Shown: positions 14,404 through 20,704 of the stretch, in pieces
Numbering within the stretch: the stretch's first letter is position 1
How the letters are laid out: each line of letters begins with the position of its first letter
Assembly: GCA_964499445.1 (NCBI GenBank)
Contig: CAZCLE010000018.1
Coordinates: forward strand, 1 to 20,704
Source of the DNA: GCA-2688105 sp964499445
GTDB lineage: Bacteria; Chloroflexota; Dehalococcoidia; Dehalococcoidales; GCA-2688105
Length of the DNA stretch: 20,704 nt
Direction: 5' to 3'
Position numbers and translations under genes: made by a program
The notes under the pieces: model-generated
Told to the model about the DNA's origin: nothing
Databases searched by the model: none
Seen by the model: the letters and a program-made list of their open reading frames with translations, nothing else

Positions 14404-15184
14404 GCCCCATGTAGAATACTAAAGCGACAAATATATACTGTAGTTGTCTGGCGGGTAGCCGGTGGGCGGTGATAGCCCCAACCTGGGCCATACCAATACT
14501 GGTAATTGCCAGCAGGAACCATGCCGGCAGATTAACATAGCCTATAGAGTAGGCGGGCAAATTGGGAATACCGAGACCGTTTATAATAAAACCGATAACC
14601 CCGCCAGTGCTGGAAAATATCATTATAGCTAAGGATGTAGCTATTGCATTATGCATCTTGAACCTGAGGGCCAGCACCAATATGGGAACCGCCAATATGC
14701 CAGCTCCAAAGCCCATGATGCCGGTGGCGAGGCCTATGGGGATAGACCAGGCAACCCACAGCCAGGGGTTATCCTTGGGCTCTTGCTCAATCTCTGGTAG
14801 CTTGGCAGTGAGCATCCTGATGCCCATAGCCAAAATTAGGACGCCAAAGGCTATCTTTAGCCCAGCCCCGGGGAGGTGGGTGGCTAGAGTGGCTCCGCCA
14901 AAAGCAGATATAAAAGCGCAGCTACCTATGATAATGGCTGCTTTCCACCATACTGCTCCCTTCTGATGGTGCCTCCGGACGCCACTCAGGGCTGTCGGCA
15001 AAATGACCAGAAGATTGGTGCCGAATGCCAGCTTTATCGCCATATCTTCAGAAATACTCATAGCGGTATACACCATGTACTGAACTGGGGTCATGATGGA
15101 ACCGCCACCTACACCTAGAAGACCACTAAAAAAGCCAGTAAATATACCGGCTACCAGTAGAATAATAATGTGAACTATTGTCAT
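14360..15184 (-). CDS. TSUP (TauE/SafE) family sulfite/sulfonate-type exporter
   Basis: A 274-residue membrane protein with about eight helices in two related halves. The family repeat appears as G-L-L-G-V-G-G-G-S-I-M-T-P near residue 21 and G-I-M-G-F-G-A-G-I-L-A-V-P-I-L in the second half. Members move sulfite, sulfoacetate, thiosulfate or other organosulfur anions, and many are unassigned; the substrate here is unknown. Length is normal. A GGGG lies rather far from the ATG (about 13 bases), so the initiation region is weak. It is a single-gene unit; its 3' end passes over the tiny frame after herA. The positive-strand frame inside it (14562-14966) is a shadow. Confidence 0.88.
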   Translation of the reverse strand: MTIVHIIILLVAGIFTGFFSGLLGVGGGSIMTPVQYMVYTAMSISEDMAIKLAFGTNLLVILPTALSGVRRHHQKGAVWWKAAIIIGSCAFISAFGGATLATHLPGAGLKIAFGVLILAMGIRMLTAKLPEIEQEPKDNPWLWVAWSIPIGLATGIMGFGAGILAVPILVLALRFKMHNAIATSLAIMIFSSTGGVIGFIINGLGIPNLPAYSIGYVNLPAWFLLAITSIGMAQVGAITAHRLPARQLQYIFVALVFYMGLKLLGVFDWLGWPI

Positions 15185-15288
15185 CCAGTTATTTTCCCCA
15201 AGGATATCGGTTGCTGGTTAGCCATTATCCCCCTTTTGCCTGCCAATCTCAAGACCGGCATCACCGATAGTGAAGCCACCGGGGCAAA

Positions 15289-15317
15289 TTGCGAATATAA
15301 CCCTTTGTTGCTATAAT
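15289..15317 (+). promoter_or_regulatory. Promoter of the tRNA-Ala gene
   Basis: TTGCGA (15289-15294), 17-bp spacer, perfect TATAAT (15312-15317). Transcription would begin about seven bases before the mature tRNA. Confidence 0.7.
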
Positions 15318-15330
15318 AATTTTGAGCAAC

Positions 15331-15406
15331 GGGGCTGTAGCTCAGACGGGAGAGCGCCTCCTTTGCACGGAGGAGGTCAGGGGTTCGAGTCCCCTCAGCT
15401 CCACCA
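15331..15406 (+). tRNA. tRNA-Ala (anticodon UGC), CCA encoded
   Basis: A full cloverleaf. Acceptor stem GGGGCTG (15331-15337) pairs with CAGCTCC (15396-15402) with one G-U; D stem GCTC/GAGC (15340-15343, 15352-15355); anticodon stem CCTCC/GGAGG (15357-15361, 15369-15373) around loop TTTGCAC, anticodon TGC at 15364-15366; T arm with GGTTCGAGTCC. The discriminator A at 15403 is followed by an encoded CCA (15404-15406), so the Cca enzyme is needed only for repair of this tRNA. The island-like gene set begins just downstream, as is common for elements inserted at tRNA 3' ends. Confidence 0.96.
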
Positions 15407-15543
15407 AAGGGGACGATACCTAGAACTCCCCGATCTAGACAAGTCTCTCCGGGAAGAATCTTTTCAATAACCTTTCGGTGGCTTTCCCAAAAGTAAGGTC
15501 ATAGCTGGCGACTGGACAATCAACTACGGGTTCCAGCCTTGAT

Positions 15544-16464
15544 TCAAGTCGAGTACTGTGGCTTCTCTGATAAGGTAACCACGGTCATCACTCTGGGATG
15601 GAGGTTTCCATCCTTTCGATATGGGACGTAAACGCTATCCATCCACAATTGCTGGCATGGTGAGTCGACAACTTCGTAGCCAGAAGTTGCTTCTTGGGAC
15701 ATGTGACAGGAATATACCAATCCACCCTCGAGCGCTGACTTATGTTTGGGGAAATAGTGCACTTTCTTGAAGCTAGGCGAATGCCAACTAAGCCTGATTC
15801 TCAATTTTAAAAGATTATCCTTGATATCTTCTAATCCTGGAAACGTGTCTTGATATATCAGATTGCTTTGACTTGGTTTTACAGACTCCTCCCAAAAAAC
15901 TACAGCACATGGCCATAGATCTAAATCGCATAAAGCTCGGGCGGTGGCCTCAAGAGAACCCTCGAATTGACGTGATAGCTCAAATATCGATGTTGATGCT
16001 GTACCGAGCTCGATAGCTAAAGGTCTAAACCATCTCGAATCAAATAGAAGAGCTGAAGCACCTACATCGCATAGGTATTCCTCTTCCAGTTTTACATTGA
16101 ATGTCCCGGTTTCCAAATCTGTTTTGGTTTGACGTGAGCCAAACTCGGCGAAGAACGTATGACAAATCTCGTGATCGATAGAAAAGTTCTGCTTCTCTGG
16201 GCTATGGCCACTATTAACCTCTATTTCAAAACCATCCTTTAGAGGTATCAGCCTTCCCGCTTCCTTTATGGGAATACGCCTGACTGCAACCACCCCACGG
16301 AAAGAAGTCAAGATTTCAGTCTTAAATGGCGGACCGTTGGCTCCAGCCTCGTCGATTAAAGCCGTACACAGTGATGTAACTGCTTCTTCCGGATTAGCAA
16401 CACCTTGACTTTGCGCTAAAGCCAATACGTGTGAGTCATGCCAGTTATGCTTAGACTTGCTCAC
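15544..16464 (-). CDS. ImmA/IrrE-family zinc metallopeptidase
   Basis: About 306 residues from GTG 16464. Proteins of this family cleave or inactivate a partner XRE repressor (ImmA on ImmR in ICEBs1, IrrE on DdrO in Deinococcus). The zinc site is H-E-I-C-H at 98-102, preceded by F-S-I-D; a downstream L-E-E-E-Y-L-C-D-V-G-A-S-A-L-L (about 126-140) should give the third ligand. The C-terminal 150 residues have no recognised domain. The frame continues to ATG 16545, but that lies deep inside the upstream regulator gene; GTG 16464 has an AAAGG about eight bases before it and gives a 14-bp overlap with the regulator's end, which suggests coupling. The pair is a typical switch module of mobile elements and restriction-modification loci. 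Confidence 0.85.
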   Translation of the reverse strand: MSKSKHNWHDSHVLALAQSQGVANPEEAVTSLCTALIDEAGANGPPFKTEILTSFRGVVAVRRIPIKEAGRLIPLKDGFEIEVNSGHSPEKQNFSIDHEICHTFFAEFGSRQTKTDLETGTFNVKLEEEYLCDVGASALLFDSRWFRPLAIELGTASTSIFELSRQFEGSLEATARALCDLDLWPCAVVFWEESVKPSQSNLIYQDTFPGLEDIKDNLLKLRIRLSWHSPSFKKVHYFPKHKSALEGGLVYSCHMSQEATSGYEVVDSPCQQLWMDSVYVPYRKDGNLHPRVMTVVTLSEKPQYST

Positions 16465-16870
16465 CTTTCTTACCTTTGCCGAGGATAGTACGGCGGATTG
16501 ACTCGTAAATATACTGCCAATCATCCTTAGTCTCAGGCTTTTCACCTCTGAACTCTATACGAGCGAGCATTTCTACATCGGTATCTGTTAGGTCGTGGTC
16601 CTGGGCAAAGAATTTGAGAGTATCAGGTATGTCAGGTGTGGTAGCCTGCTGAATCTTTTTACCGAGCAAATCAGCAGCACTGGTTCCCAACGCCTCAGCT
16701 ATCTTGAACACTGTATCTGCAGATGGTCTAACATCTTTGTCGCGTTTTTCGTTCTCAAGTTCCCACAACCAGCCCTTAGCAACACCAGATTTTTCCGACA
16801 ACTGGTTTAAGGATATCTGTAACTCTTCTCGTCGCTGCTTTATCCGTTGCCCAATTGTTTGGTTATCCAT
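16451..16870 (-). CDS. XRE-family repressor paired with the ImmA-like peptidase
   Basis: A 139-residue protein with an N-terminal XRE domain (about 6-70): I-G-Q-R-I-K-Q-R-R-E-E-L, then L-N-Q-L-S-E-K-S-G-V-A-K-G-W-L-W-E-L-E-N as the helix-turn-helix, and a typical third part D-T-V-F-K-I-A-E-A-L-G-T-S-A-A-D-L-L. The C-terminal half is charged and probably the dimerisation part or the site cut by the peptidase (inference from ImmR/ImmA). A strong AAGGAGGG lies six bases before the ATG. It is transcribed away from the methylase locus, with shared regulatory DNA between them, so it is the natural candidate to control both directions. Confidence 0.88.
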   Translation of the reverse strand: MDNQTIGQRIKQRREELQISLNQLSEKSGVAKGWLWELENEKRDKDVRPSADTVFKIAEALGTSAADLLGKKIQQATTPDIPDTLKFFAQDHDLTDTDVEMLARIEFRGEKPETKDDWQYIYESIRRTILGKGKKGEQV

Positions 16871-16890
16871 ATTTTCCCTCCTTAGATGGT

Positions 16891-16909
16891 ATTATAGCAC
16901 AAATTTTGT
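16891..16909 (-). promoter_or_regulatory. Extended -10 promoter with palindrome, XRE-ImmA pair
   Basis: On the minus strand TATAAT (16896-16891) is preceded by TGC, an extended -10 element. No good -35 is visible. The 11-bp palindrome ACAAATTTTGT (16899-16909) lies directly upstream and could be an operator. Confidence 0.55.
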
Positions 16910-16914
16910 AGAAG

Positions 16915-16979
16915 AGAACACCCTGACCCCTTGACAGAACAGTAGTCTAAGGTTTAAACTATAAGAAACAGTGTGTTCT
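16915..16979. promoter_or_regulatory. Candidate operator half-sites AGAACA in the divergent control region
   Basis: AGAACA occurs at 16915-16920 and 16936-16941, exactly 21 bp (two helical turns) apart, and as its complement TGTTCT at 16974-16979. The second and third copies extend to CAGAACA / TGTTCTG. They flank the candidate plus-strand promoter. Binding by the adjacent XRE regulator is an inference. Confidence 0.4.
16931..16960 (+). promoter_or_regulatory. Candidate promoter of the GIY-YIG/methylase genes
   Basis: Consensus TTGACA (16931-16936) and TAAACT (16955-16960) with an 18-bp spacer. The -10 box is imperfect. An AGAACA half-site overlaps the last base of the -35 box, which would suit repression. 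Confidence 0.4.
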
Positions 16980-17057
16980 GGATAAAGAACGATTGCGGAA
17001 GAAATGAATGGTAAATGTAATATCATTGAGTTCGTGCAGAAAGGAGGTGAGTGAAAT

Positions 17058-17246
17058 ATGCGGGATACTTACAAATACCACTTGAAGGATGTAAAACGGA
17101 TTGTTCATCGAGGTATTACCAATGACTTGAATCGACGCGAGCAAGAGCACCAAACTGAATGCCCGGGATCGAAAATAAGGCAAGTAGGAAGAAGAACCAC
17201 ACGTGAAGCGGCTCTTGAATGGGAACGGAATGGAGGCAAAGGATAA
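17058..17246 (+). CDS. Small GIY-YIG-like protein
   Basis: A 62-residue protein that resembles a very short GIY-YIG nuclease core. It has an N-terminal Y5-x-Y7 strand pattern, then V-H-R-G-I-T-N-D-L-N-R-R-E-Q-E-H (residues 16-31), which matches the family's G-x-T/S-x-D/N-L-x-x-R-x-x-E-H helix, and a late A-A-L-E-W-E (51-56) that could supply the metal-binding glutamate. A lone domain this short may be a nuclease subunit or only a DNA-binding relative; activity is not assured. An almost perfect AAGGAGGTGA lies seven bases before the ATG. It is followed after 45 bp by the methylase chimera on the same strand, so it may be part of a restriction-modification or related defence locus. Confidence 0.6.
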   Translation: MRDTYKYHLKDVKRIVHRGITNDLNRREQEHQTECPGSKIRQVGRRTTREAALEWERNGGKG

Positions 17247-17291
17247 AATTAAACATAAACAGTAGATATACCACAGGGAGGAGTTAAGGTC

Positions 17292-19694
17292 ATGAATCAT
17301 ATTGATGATATTCTTGTTGATATCCAGAAGGAAATCGCGCCGAGTGATGAGACACTTGAAGCGGTGCGAAGTCGTAGGGACGAGGTGCTATCAATTGCTG
17401 GGCGCTATATAGGAGCTCTTAGGACATACACGGCTGGATCTATCGCACATCGTACGGCTAATGACGATACGGACCCTGCCTGCGGCTCTGGCTCTTTTCT
17501 GGTGGGAATGCTCAATATCCTAGATGACCTCCAAGAGCGGGCTAATCGTCAGCTTGGCGTGACGGAAGCATCGTATGAGCGTAAGAAGCGTATAATCGGC
17601 CAATCGCTTTATGGTGTCGATGTGATGGAGTGGGCGTGTCATGTCGCCGAACTGCGACTCTGGCTGGCACTCATCATTGATGCTGATTTTACCCGGGAAG
17701 AACTGCATGTCCGGCGGGAGCCTCTGCTGCCTCATTTTTCCTTTAAGATTCGCTACGGCGATAGCTTGGTGCAGGAAGTGGGTGGCATTAACCTGGGGCA
17801 CATTGGCGCCTCACAGGAAATACCACCGTCATTAAAAGCCCGAATCACGAGCCTAAAGGATGAGAAGCTCAAGTTTTACAATAACGATACAACGTGCCGG
17901 TTTCCTTCAGTGGATGCTTTGAAGAATGAGGAAAAACGGCTATTCTCAGATATTCTGGATGCCAGGGGGCATACCCTCCAGGAGCGTATTAAGGTTTTAC
18001 GGCGGAAGCTGGAAGGTCCTCAGACTTATCAGATAGGTCTGGATGGTAAAGGGGCCCCACCACCCCATCAGATAGATTTAGAAGCAAACCAATACCGGCA
18101 GGAAATTGAAGACCTGACCTTGGAATTGGCGCAGACCGAGGCATCGCGTAAAGCACTCAGCACTGACAGAGAAGTGCCCTTCGTCTGGGATATCGCTTTC
18201 GTGGAAATCTTTGAAGGTGAGAACGAGGGCTTTGATATTGTCATGGGTAATCCGCCTTATGTGCGCCAGGAGTCGATTGCTGCCCCGGTAGTTCACGGTG
18301 TTCAAATCACGGATGATAAAAAGGAGTATAAGGCGAAGCTGGCGCTTTCCGTCTATCGGGCATTTCCTCACTTTTTCGGCTACAAAGCCAGCACCAACAC
18401 CGCAGCGCATAAAATTAATGGTAAGAGTGACCTGTACATATATTTCTACCTGCAGGGTCTTTCTTTGCTGAATAGCAAAGGCTCTTTCTGCTTTATCACC
18501 TCCAACTCCTGGCTGGATGTCGGTTATGGGGCTGATCTTCAGGAGTTTTTACTCAAACACAGCCGTGTAAAGCTGGTGCTGGATAACCAGGTAAAGCGCA
18601 GCTTTGCCAATGCCGATGTCAACTCGGTCATCGTACTCTTTTCCAAACCGGACGACCGCACAGATTGGGCGCTGGAGAAGACAGCCCGCTTTGTCATGTT
18701 CAAGGTGCCGTTTGAGCACATTCTTTCACCGGTAATCTTTGACGAGATTGAAGAAGCAACCGAGCGTAAGGCAACCAAAGAATATTGCGTCTTTCCTATT
18801 CAGCAGGACAAGCTATTAGAAGATGGGTGTGAGATACCGGAGGAGGAAGAGGAGGAGACTGGTAAAGCCGCCGGTCCCTTGATTAAAACCACCCGCTATA
18901 TTGGTAACAAGTGGGGAGGTAAATACCTAAGAGTACCAGACATCTACTGGACGATTCTGGAAAAAGGCAAGGGCAAACTAATCTCAATCGAACCATCTAT
19001 CGGAGAAGTTCTGACGGTATCGTGGAGTAGGCAAGGGCGCAACAGCGAGATCATGGTGGACAGAGACTTGTCTGAAGGCACTATCATCCCTGTGCTGAAG
19101 TCACCAAGGGAGTTTGATGGCATACTCGTGCGCTCAGGTGATGCTAGAACGTTTCTCCGGTCACGACGTGTGGCGCAGAGCCAGATAGTGAGGACCCCGA
19201 TAGTCTGGGATGACATCAGGGGTGAAAGGCACATATGCCGGTTAAACCAGGACATGCTGCCGTTCACCCACAACTTCCACGGTATTAGAGTCCACAAACC
19301 CGAGTGGGTTCGGAACGTTTGCGCTTCACTAAACTCTACCGTGGTGTGGCTATTTGTCGAGACATTGGGAAGGCACGGGCTGGGTGGGGGAGCGGTTCGT
19401 ATTCTCGTGGGAGACTTGAAGAGGATGCCTCTGCTCTTACATCCTAGCTCGTTCACGTCTGGGCAGATACAGGAACTCGAGTCCGCATTTGAGGTGCTCA
19501 TATCGAGGCCAGCCATGGATGTTAAGAGTGAGCTTCTGGATGACCATGGCACTCTGGGCTTTCTGCCTGGACGTGGTGAACTAGATGAAGTCGTCTTCGA
19601 CGTTTTGGGGCTTTCACACTCTGAACGTGAAGCTGTGTACGAAGCCGTCATTGACTTGGTGGAGGCAAGATTGAAGAAAGTAGGTAGTGTTTAG
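17292..19694 (+). CDS. Chimeric ORF: nucleotidyltransferase N-terminus fused to an Eco57I/PglX-like N6-adenine DNA methylase
   Basis: An 800-residue frame made of two unrelated parts. Residues 1-60 look like the start of a nucleotidyltransferase: a helical lead, then L-R-T-Y-T-A-G-S-I-A-H-R-T-A-N-D-D-T-D, i.e. the G-S motif and the first catalytic D-x-D. At residue 61 this passes directly into D-P-A-C-G-S-G-S-F, motif I (AdoMet binding) of a gamma-type N6-adenine methylase. The rest looks complete: G-Q-S-L-Y-G-V-D-V-M-E, a coiled-coil-rich insert (about 180-290), catalytic N-P-P-Y at 320-323, S-D-L-Y-I-Y-F-Y, a target-recognition part, and a helical C-terminus. Relatives usually carry several hundred residues before motif I, missing here. 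GGGAGGAG precedes the ATG. Either a deletion joined two genes in frame or the assembly is chimeric. Modification activity is possible; restriction is unlikely. Confidence 0.75.
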   Translation: MNHIDDILVDIQKEIAPSDETLEAVRSRRDEVLSIAGRYIGALRTYTAGSIAHRTANDDTDPACGSGSFLVGMLNILDDLQERANRQLGVTEASYERKKRIIGQSLYGVDVMEWACHVAELRLWLALIIDADFTREELHVRREPLLPHFSFKIRYGDSLVQEVGGINLGHIGASQEIPPSLKARITSLKDEKLKFYNNDTTCRFPSVDALKNEEKRLFSDILDARGHTLQERIKVLRRKLEGPQTYQIGLDGKGAPPPHQIDLEANQYRQEIEDLTLELAQTEASRKALSTDREVPFVWDIAFVEIFEGENEGFDIVMGNPPYVRQESIAAPVVHGVQITDDKKEYKAKLALSVYRAFPHFFGYKASTNTAAHKINGKSDLYIYFYLQGLSLLNSKGSFCFITSNSWLDVGYGADLQEFLLKHSRVKLVLDNQVKRSFANADVNSVIVLFSKPDDRTDWALEKTARFVMFKVPFEHILSPVIFDEIEEATERKATKEYCVFPIQQDKLLEDGCEIPEEEEEETGKAAGPLIKTTRYIGNKWGGKYLRVPDIYWTILEKGKGKLISIEPSIGEVLTVSWSRQGRNSEIMVDRDLSEGTIIPVLKSPREFDGILVRSGDARTFLRSRRVAQSQIVRTPIVWDDIRGERHICRLNQDMLPFTHNFHGIRVHKPEWVRNVCASLNSTVVWLFVETLGRHGLGGGAVRILVGDLKRMPLLLHPSSFTSGQIQELESAFEVLISRPAMDVKSELLDDHGTLGFLPGRGELDEVVFDVLGLSHSEREAVYEAVIDLVEARLKKVGSV

Positions 19695-19706
19695 GGATTG
19701 TCATTA

Positions 19707-19735
19707 TTGACTTCAGGTGTTTTGCAGTATAAAAT
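19707..19735 (+). promoter_or_regulatory. Promoter of the MNT-HEPN pair
   Basis: TTGACT (19707-19712), 17-bp spacer, TAAAAT (19730-19735). The -10 box lies inside the first palindrome, so a bound protein would exclude polymerase. Transcript start is expected near 19742. Confidence 0.55.
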
Positions 19736-19761
19736 ACTGCGGTAGCAGTAAAAAAGACTGC
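19724..19761. promoter_or_regulatory. Two tandem 17-bp palindromic operators
   Basis: GCAGTATAAAATACTGC (19724-19740) and GCAGTAAAAAAGACTGC (19745-19761) share 15 of 17 positions, each with perfect 5-bp arms GCAGT/ACTGC (7-bp arms in the first). Their centres are 21 bp apart, two DNA turns, so two dimers could bind on one face. They cover the -10 box and the transcript start of the winged-helix MNT gene, which suggests autoregulation. Confidence 0.7.
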
Positions 19762-19776
19762 AATGTTAATGATGCG

Positions 19777-20364
19777 ATGTTAGAAACGATTTTAGGGTCA
19801 AAGCTCAGATCGAAGGTGCTGGGATGGTTATTCACCCATCCTGATGAGCGCTATTTTGTTCGCCAGCTCACCAATTTACTGAGAGAAGATTCAACAAATG
19901 TAAGCCGTGAGCTTATTCGTCTGGAGAAGACTGGCATTCTTGTTTCAACTAAAGAGGGAAAACAAAAATATTACCAAGCAAACAAGGAAAGTCCTATTTA
20001 CGACGAGCTTCATGGACTCATCATTAAGACCACGGGTATGGCGGATGTCTTGCGTTCAGCCTTGGCGCTATCCGCCGGGCGCATCAAGGTCGCTTTCGTA
20101 TTCGGTTCAATCGCCAGCGGCAATGAAGATAAAGCCAGCGATATAGACGTGATGGTAGTTGGGGATATTCCTTTTGGAGACGTGGTTTCGCTTCTCTCTC
20201 CGGCGGAAGAGAAACTGGGACGCGAGGTAAATGCGGTTGTATATCCGATTGCCGAATTCAAGAATAAAGTGAAAGAAGACCACCACTTTGTTAAGACCGT
20301 GCTCGAGGAAGAAAAGATATTTTTGATAGGTGACGATGGTGAGCTTAGAAGACTGGCTGAATGA
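19777..20364 (+). CDS. Winged-helix MNT-type nucleotidyltransferase (HEPN-MNT antitoxin type)
   Basis: A 195-residue protein. Residues 1-75 form a winged helix: M-L-E-T-I-L-G-S-K-L-R-S-K-V-L, then Y-F-V-R-Q-L-T-N-L-L, N-V-S-R-E-L-I-R-L-E-K-T-G-I-L and a wing with K-Q-K-Y-Y-Q. A minimal nucleotidyltransferase follows with F-V-F-G-S (G110, S111) and S-D-I-D-V-M-V (D122, D124), giving G-S-x10-D-x-D, the exact MntA spacing. MntA-type antitoxins attach AMP to their HEPN toxin; a fused DNA-binding domain would add transcriptional control. The frame opens earlier (GTG 19717), but that part covers the two operators, so ATG 19777 is chosen although it lacks a clear ribosome binding site. The HEPN gene overlaps its end by 26 bp. 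Confidence 0.82.
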   Translation: MLETILGSKLRSKVLGWLFTHPDERYFVRQLTNLLREDSTNVSRELIRLEKTGILVSTKEGKQKYYQANKESPIYDELHGLIIKTTGMADVLRSALALSAGRIKVAFVFGSIASGNEDKASDIDVMVVGDIPFGDVVSLLSPAEEKLGREVNAVVYPIAEFKNKVKEDHHFVKTVLEEEKIFLIGDDGELRRLAE

Positions 20365-20608
20365 AGGTCACTTAAAGAGTTATAAGACCAGCCGGAAAGA
20401 GGTCGAGCAGCTTTTTGCTGTATTCGAGCGTGATATGGCAGATGCGAGGGTAGTAGCCTTGAGCGTTGAAAGGAAATTTGAATCTGCATATAACGCTGCG
20501 CTCGTGATGGCAAGAGCCGCTTTAGCTGCCAGCGGCTACCGGACCTCCGGTGAAGGTAACCATTACTGGACTATACAGTCTCTAGCTTTTACTCTATGGA
20601 CCGGCTGA
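20339..20608 (+). pseudogene. HEPN-domain partner of the MNT protein, C-terminally truncated
   Basis: An 89-residue product from GTG 20339 (AGGTGA six bases upstream; ATG 20336 and GTG 20330 are other options). It matches the start of the HEPN proteins that follow wHTH-MNT genes: S-L-E-D-W-L-N-E-G-H-L, K-T-S-R-K-E-V, R-D-M-A-D-A-R, Y-N-A-A-L-V-M-A-R-A-A-L-A-A-S-G-Y-R and H-Y-W-T-I-Q-S-L. Full relatives continue about 50 residues with an R-x-x-R-N-x-x-x-Y type motif that forms the RNase site. Here the frame stops at 20606-20608. The +2 frame resumes with P-A-E-Y-D-A (about 20588-20605) but then loses similarity to its TGA near 20674, so there is more than a single frameshift. The toxin is probably inactive. 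No gene is seen from 20609 to the window end. Confidence 0.6.
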
Positions 20609-20704
20609 GTATGATGCGGGTAATGTTTCCACCCGATTTGAGATTTCGTTCTTTATAGAAGTGCTCTATCTTTGAAGCCGAATAAGCTTACTGTAGGTCT
20701 TTGT

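Noticed and set aside
14562..14966. A 134-codon plus-strand frame
   Set aside because: Lies wholly inside the minus-strand TSUP exporter, which has clear family motifs; a shadow frame.
15270..15470. A 66-codon frame
   Set aside because: It covers the whole tRNA-Ala gene and is a by-product of it.
16465..16545. N-terminal 27 codons of the ImmA-like frame
   Set aside because: They overlap the regulator gene in another frame, whereas GTG 16464 has a ribosome binding site and gives the usual short overlap.
18944..19651. A 235-codon minus-strand frame
   Set aside because: Antisense to the methylase C-terminal region; serine/arginine-rich composition and no family features.
19717..19776. N-terminal extension of the MNT protein from GTG 19717
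   Set aside because: This stretch consists of the promoter -10 box and two operators, and the predicted transcript starts inside it; homologues typically start at the M-L-E motif at 19777.

Overview
The window looks like a chromosomal segment of an uncultured bacterium, most probably a Chloroflexota (Dehalococcoidia-like) genome. This is an inference from gene content and order (priA, an HD-domain CCA-adding enzyme, secD-secF, a histone-deacetylase-like protein, nurA / HAS-barrel protein / herA), from very GC-rich hairpin repeats of the GGGGCGAAGCCCC type, and from promoters that sit directly on start codons. No rRNA or other marker is present to prove the taxonomy.

Layout. Positions 1-5923 are plus-strand housekeeping genes: the 3' end of priA, a small XRE regulator, cca, secD, secF (overlapping secD) and a cation diffusion facilitator. 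They meet a minus-strand histone-deacetylase-like gene tail to tail. Positions 7009-7406 hold no gene, only a cluster of nested perfect hairpins. A minus-strand LysE-type exporter follows, then a plus-strand run moaE, cutA, nurA. The nurA gene is separated from its usual partners (HAS-barrel protein and herA, 12132-14323) by about 2 kb of small, unfamiliar genes: a zinc-ribbon membrane protein, a three-helix membrane protein, an unknown 236-residue protein, a 20-residue lysine-rich peptide and a 50-residue membrane protein. That block is bounded by inverted copies of the same hairpin repeat and looks like an inserted cargo cassette. After herA come a minus-strand TSUP-type exporter and a tRNA-Ala(UGC) gene with its own promoter.

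From the tRNA to the window end the content changes to a defence / selfish-element type island. It has an XRE regulator plus ImmA/IrrE metallopeptidase pair on the minus strand. Divergent from it are a 62-residue GIY-YIG-like protein and an 800-residue reading frame that joins the first 60 residues of a nucleotidyltransferase directly to motif I of a large N6-adenine methylase. A winged-helix MNT nucleotidyltransferase (antitoxin type) follows, with two phased 17-bp palindromes over its promoter, and then a HEPN partner that stops early and lacks its C-terminal active-site region. The island therefore looks partly degraded.

Most notable: the repeat-bounded cassette inside the nurA-herA cluster with two genes too small for normal gene calling; the nucleotidyltransferase-methylase chimera; the tandem operator of the MNT-HEPN pair with its broken toxin; and a four-cysteine cluster inside NurA.
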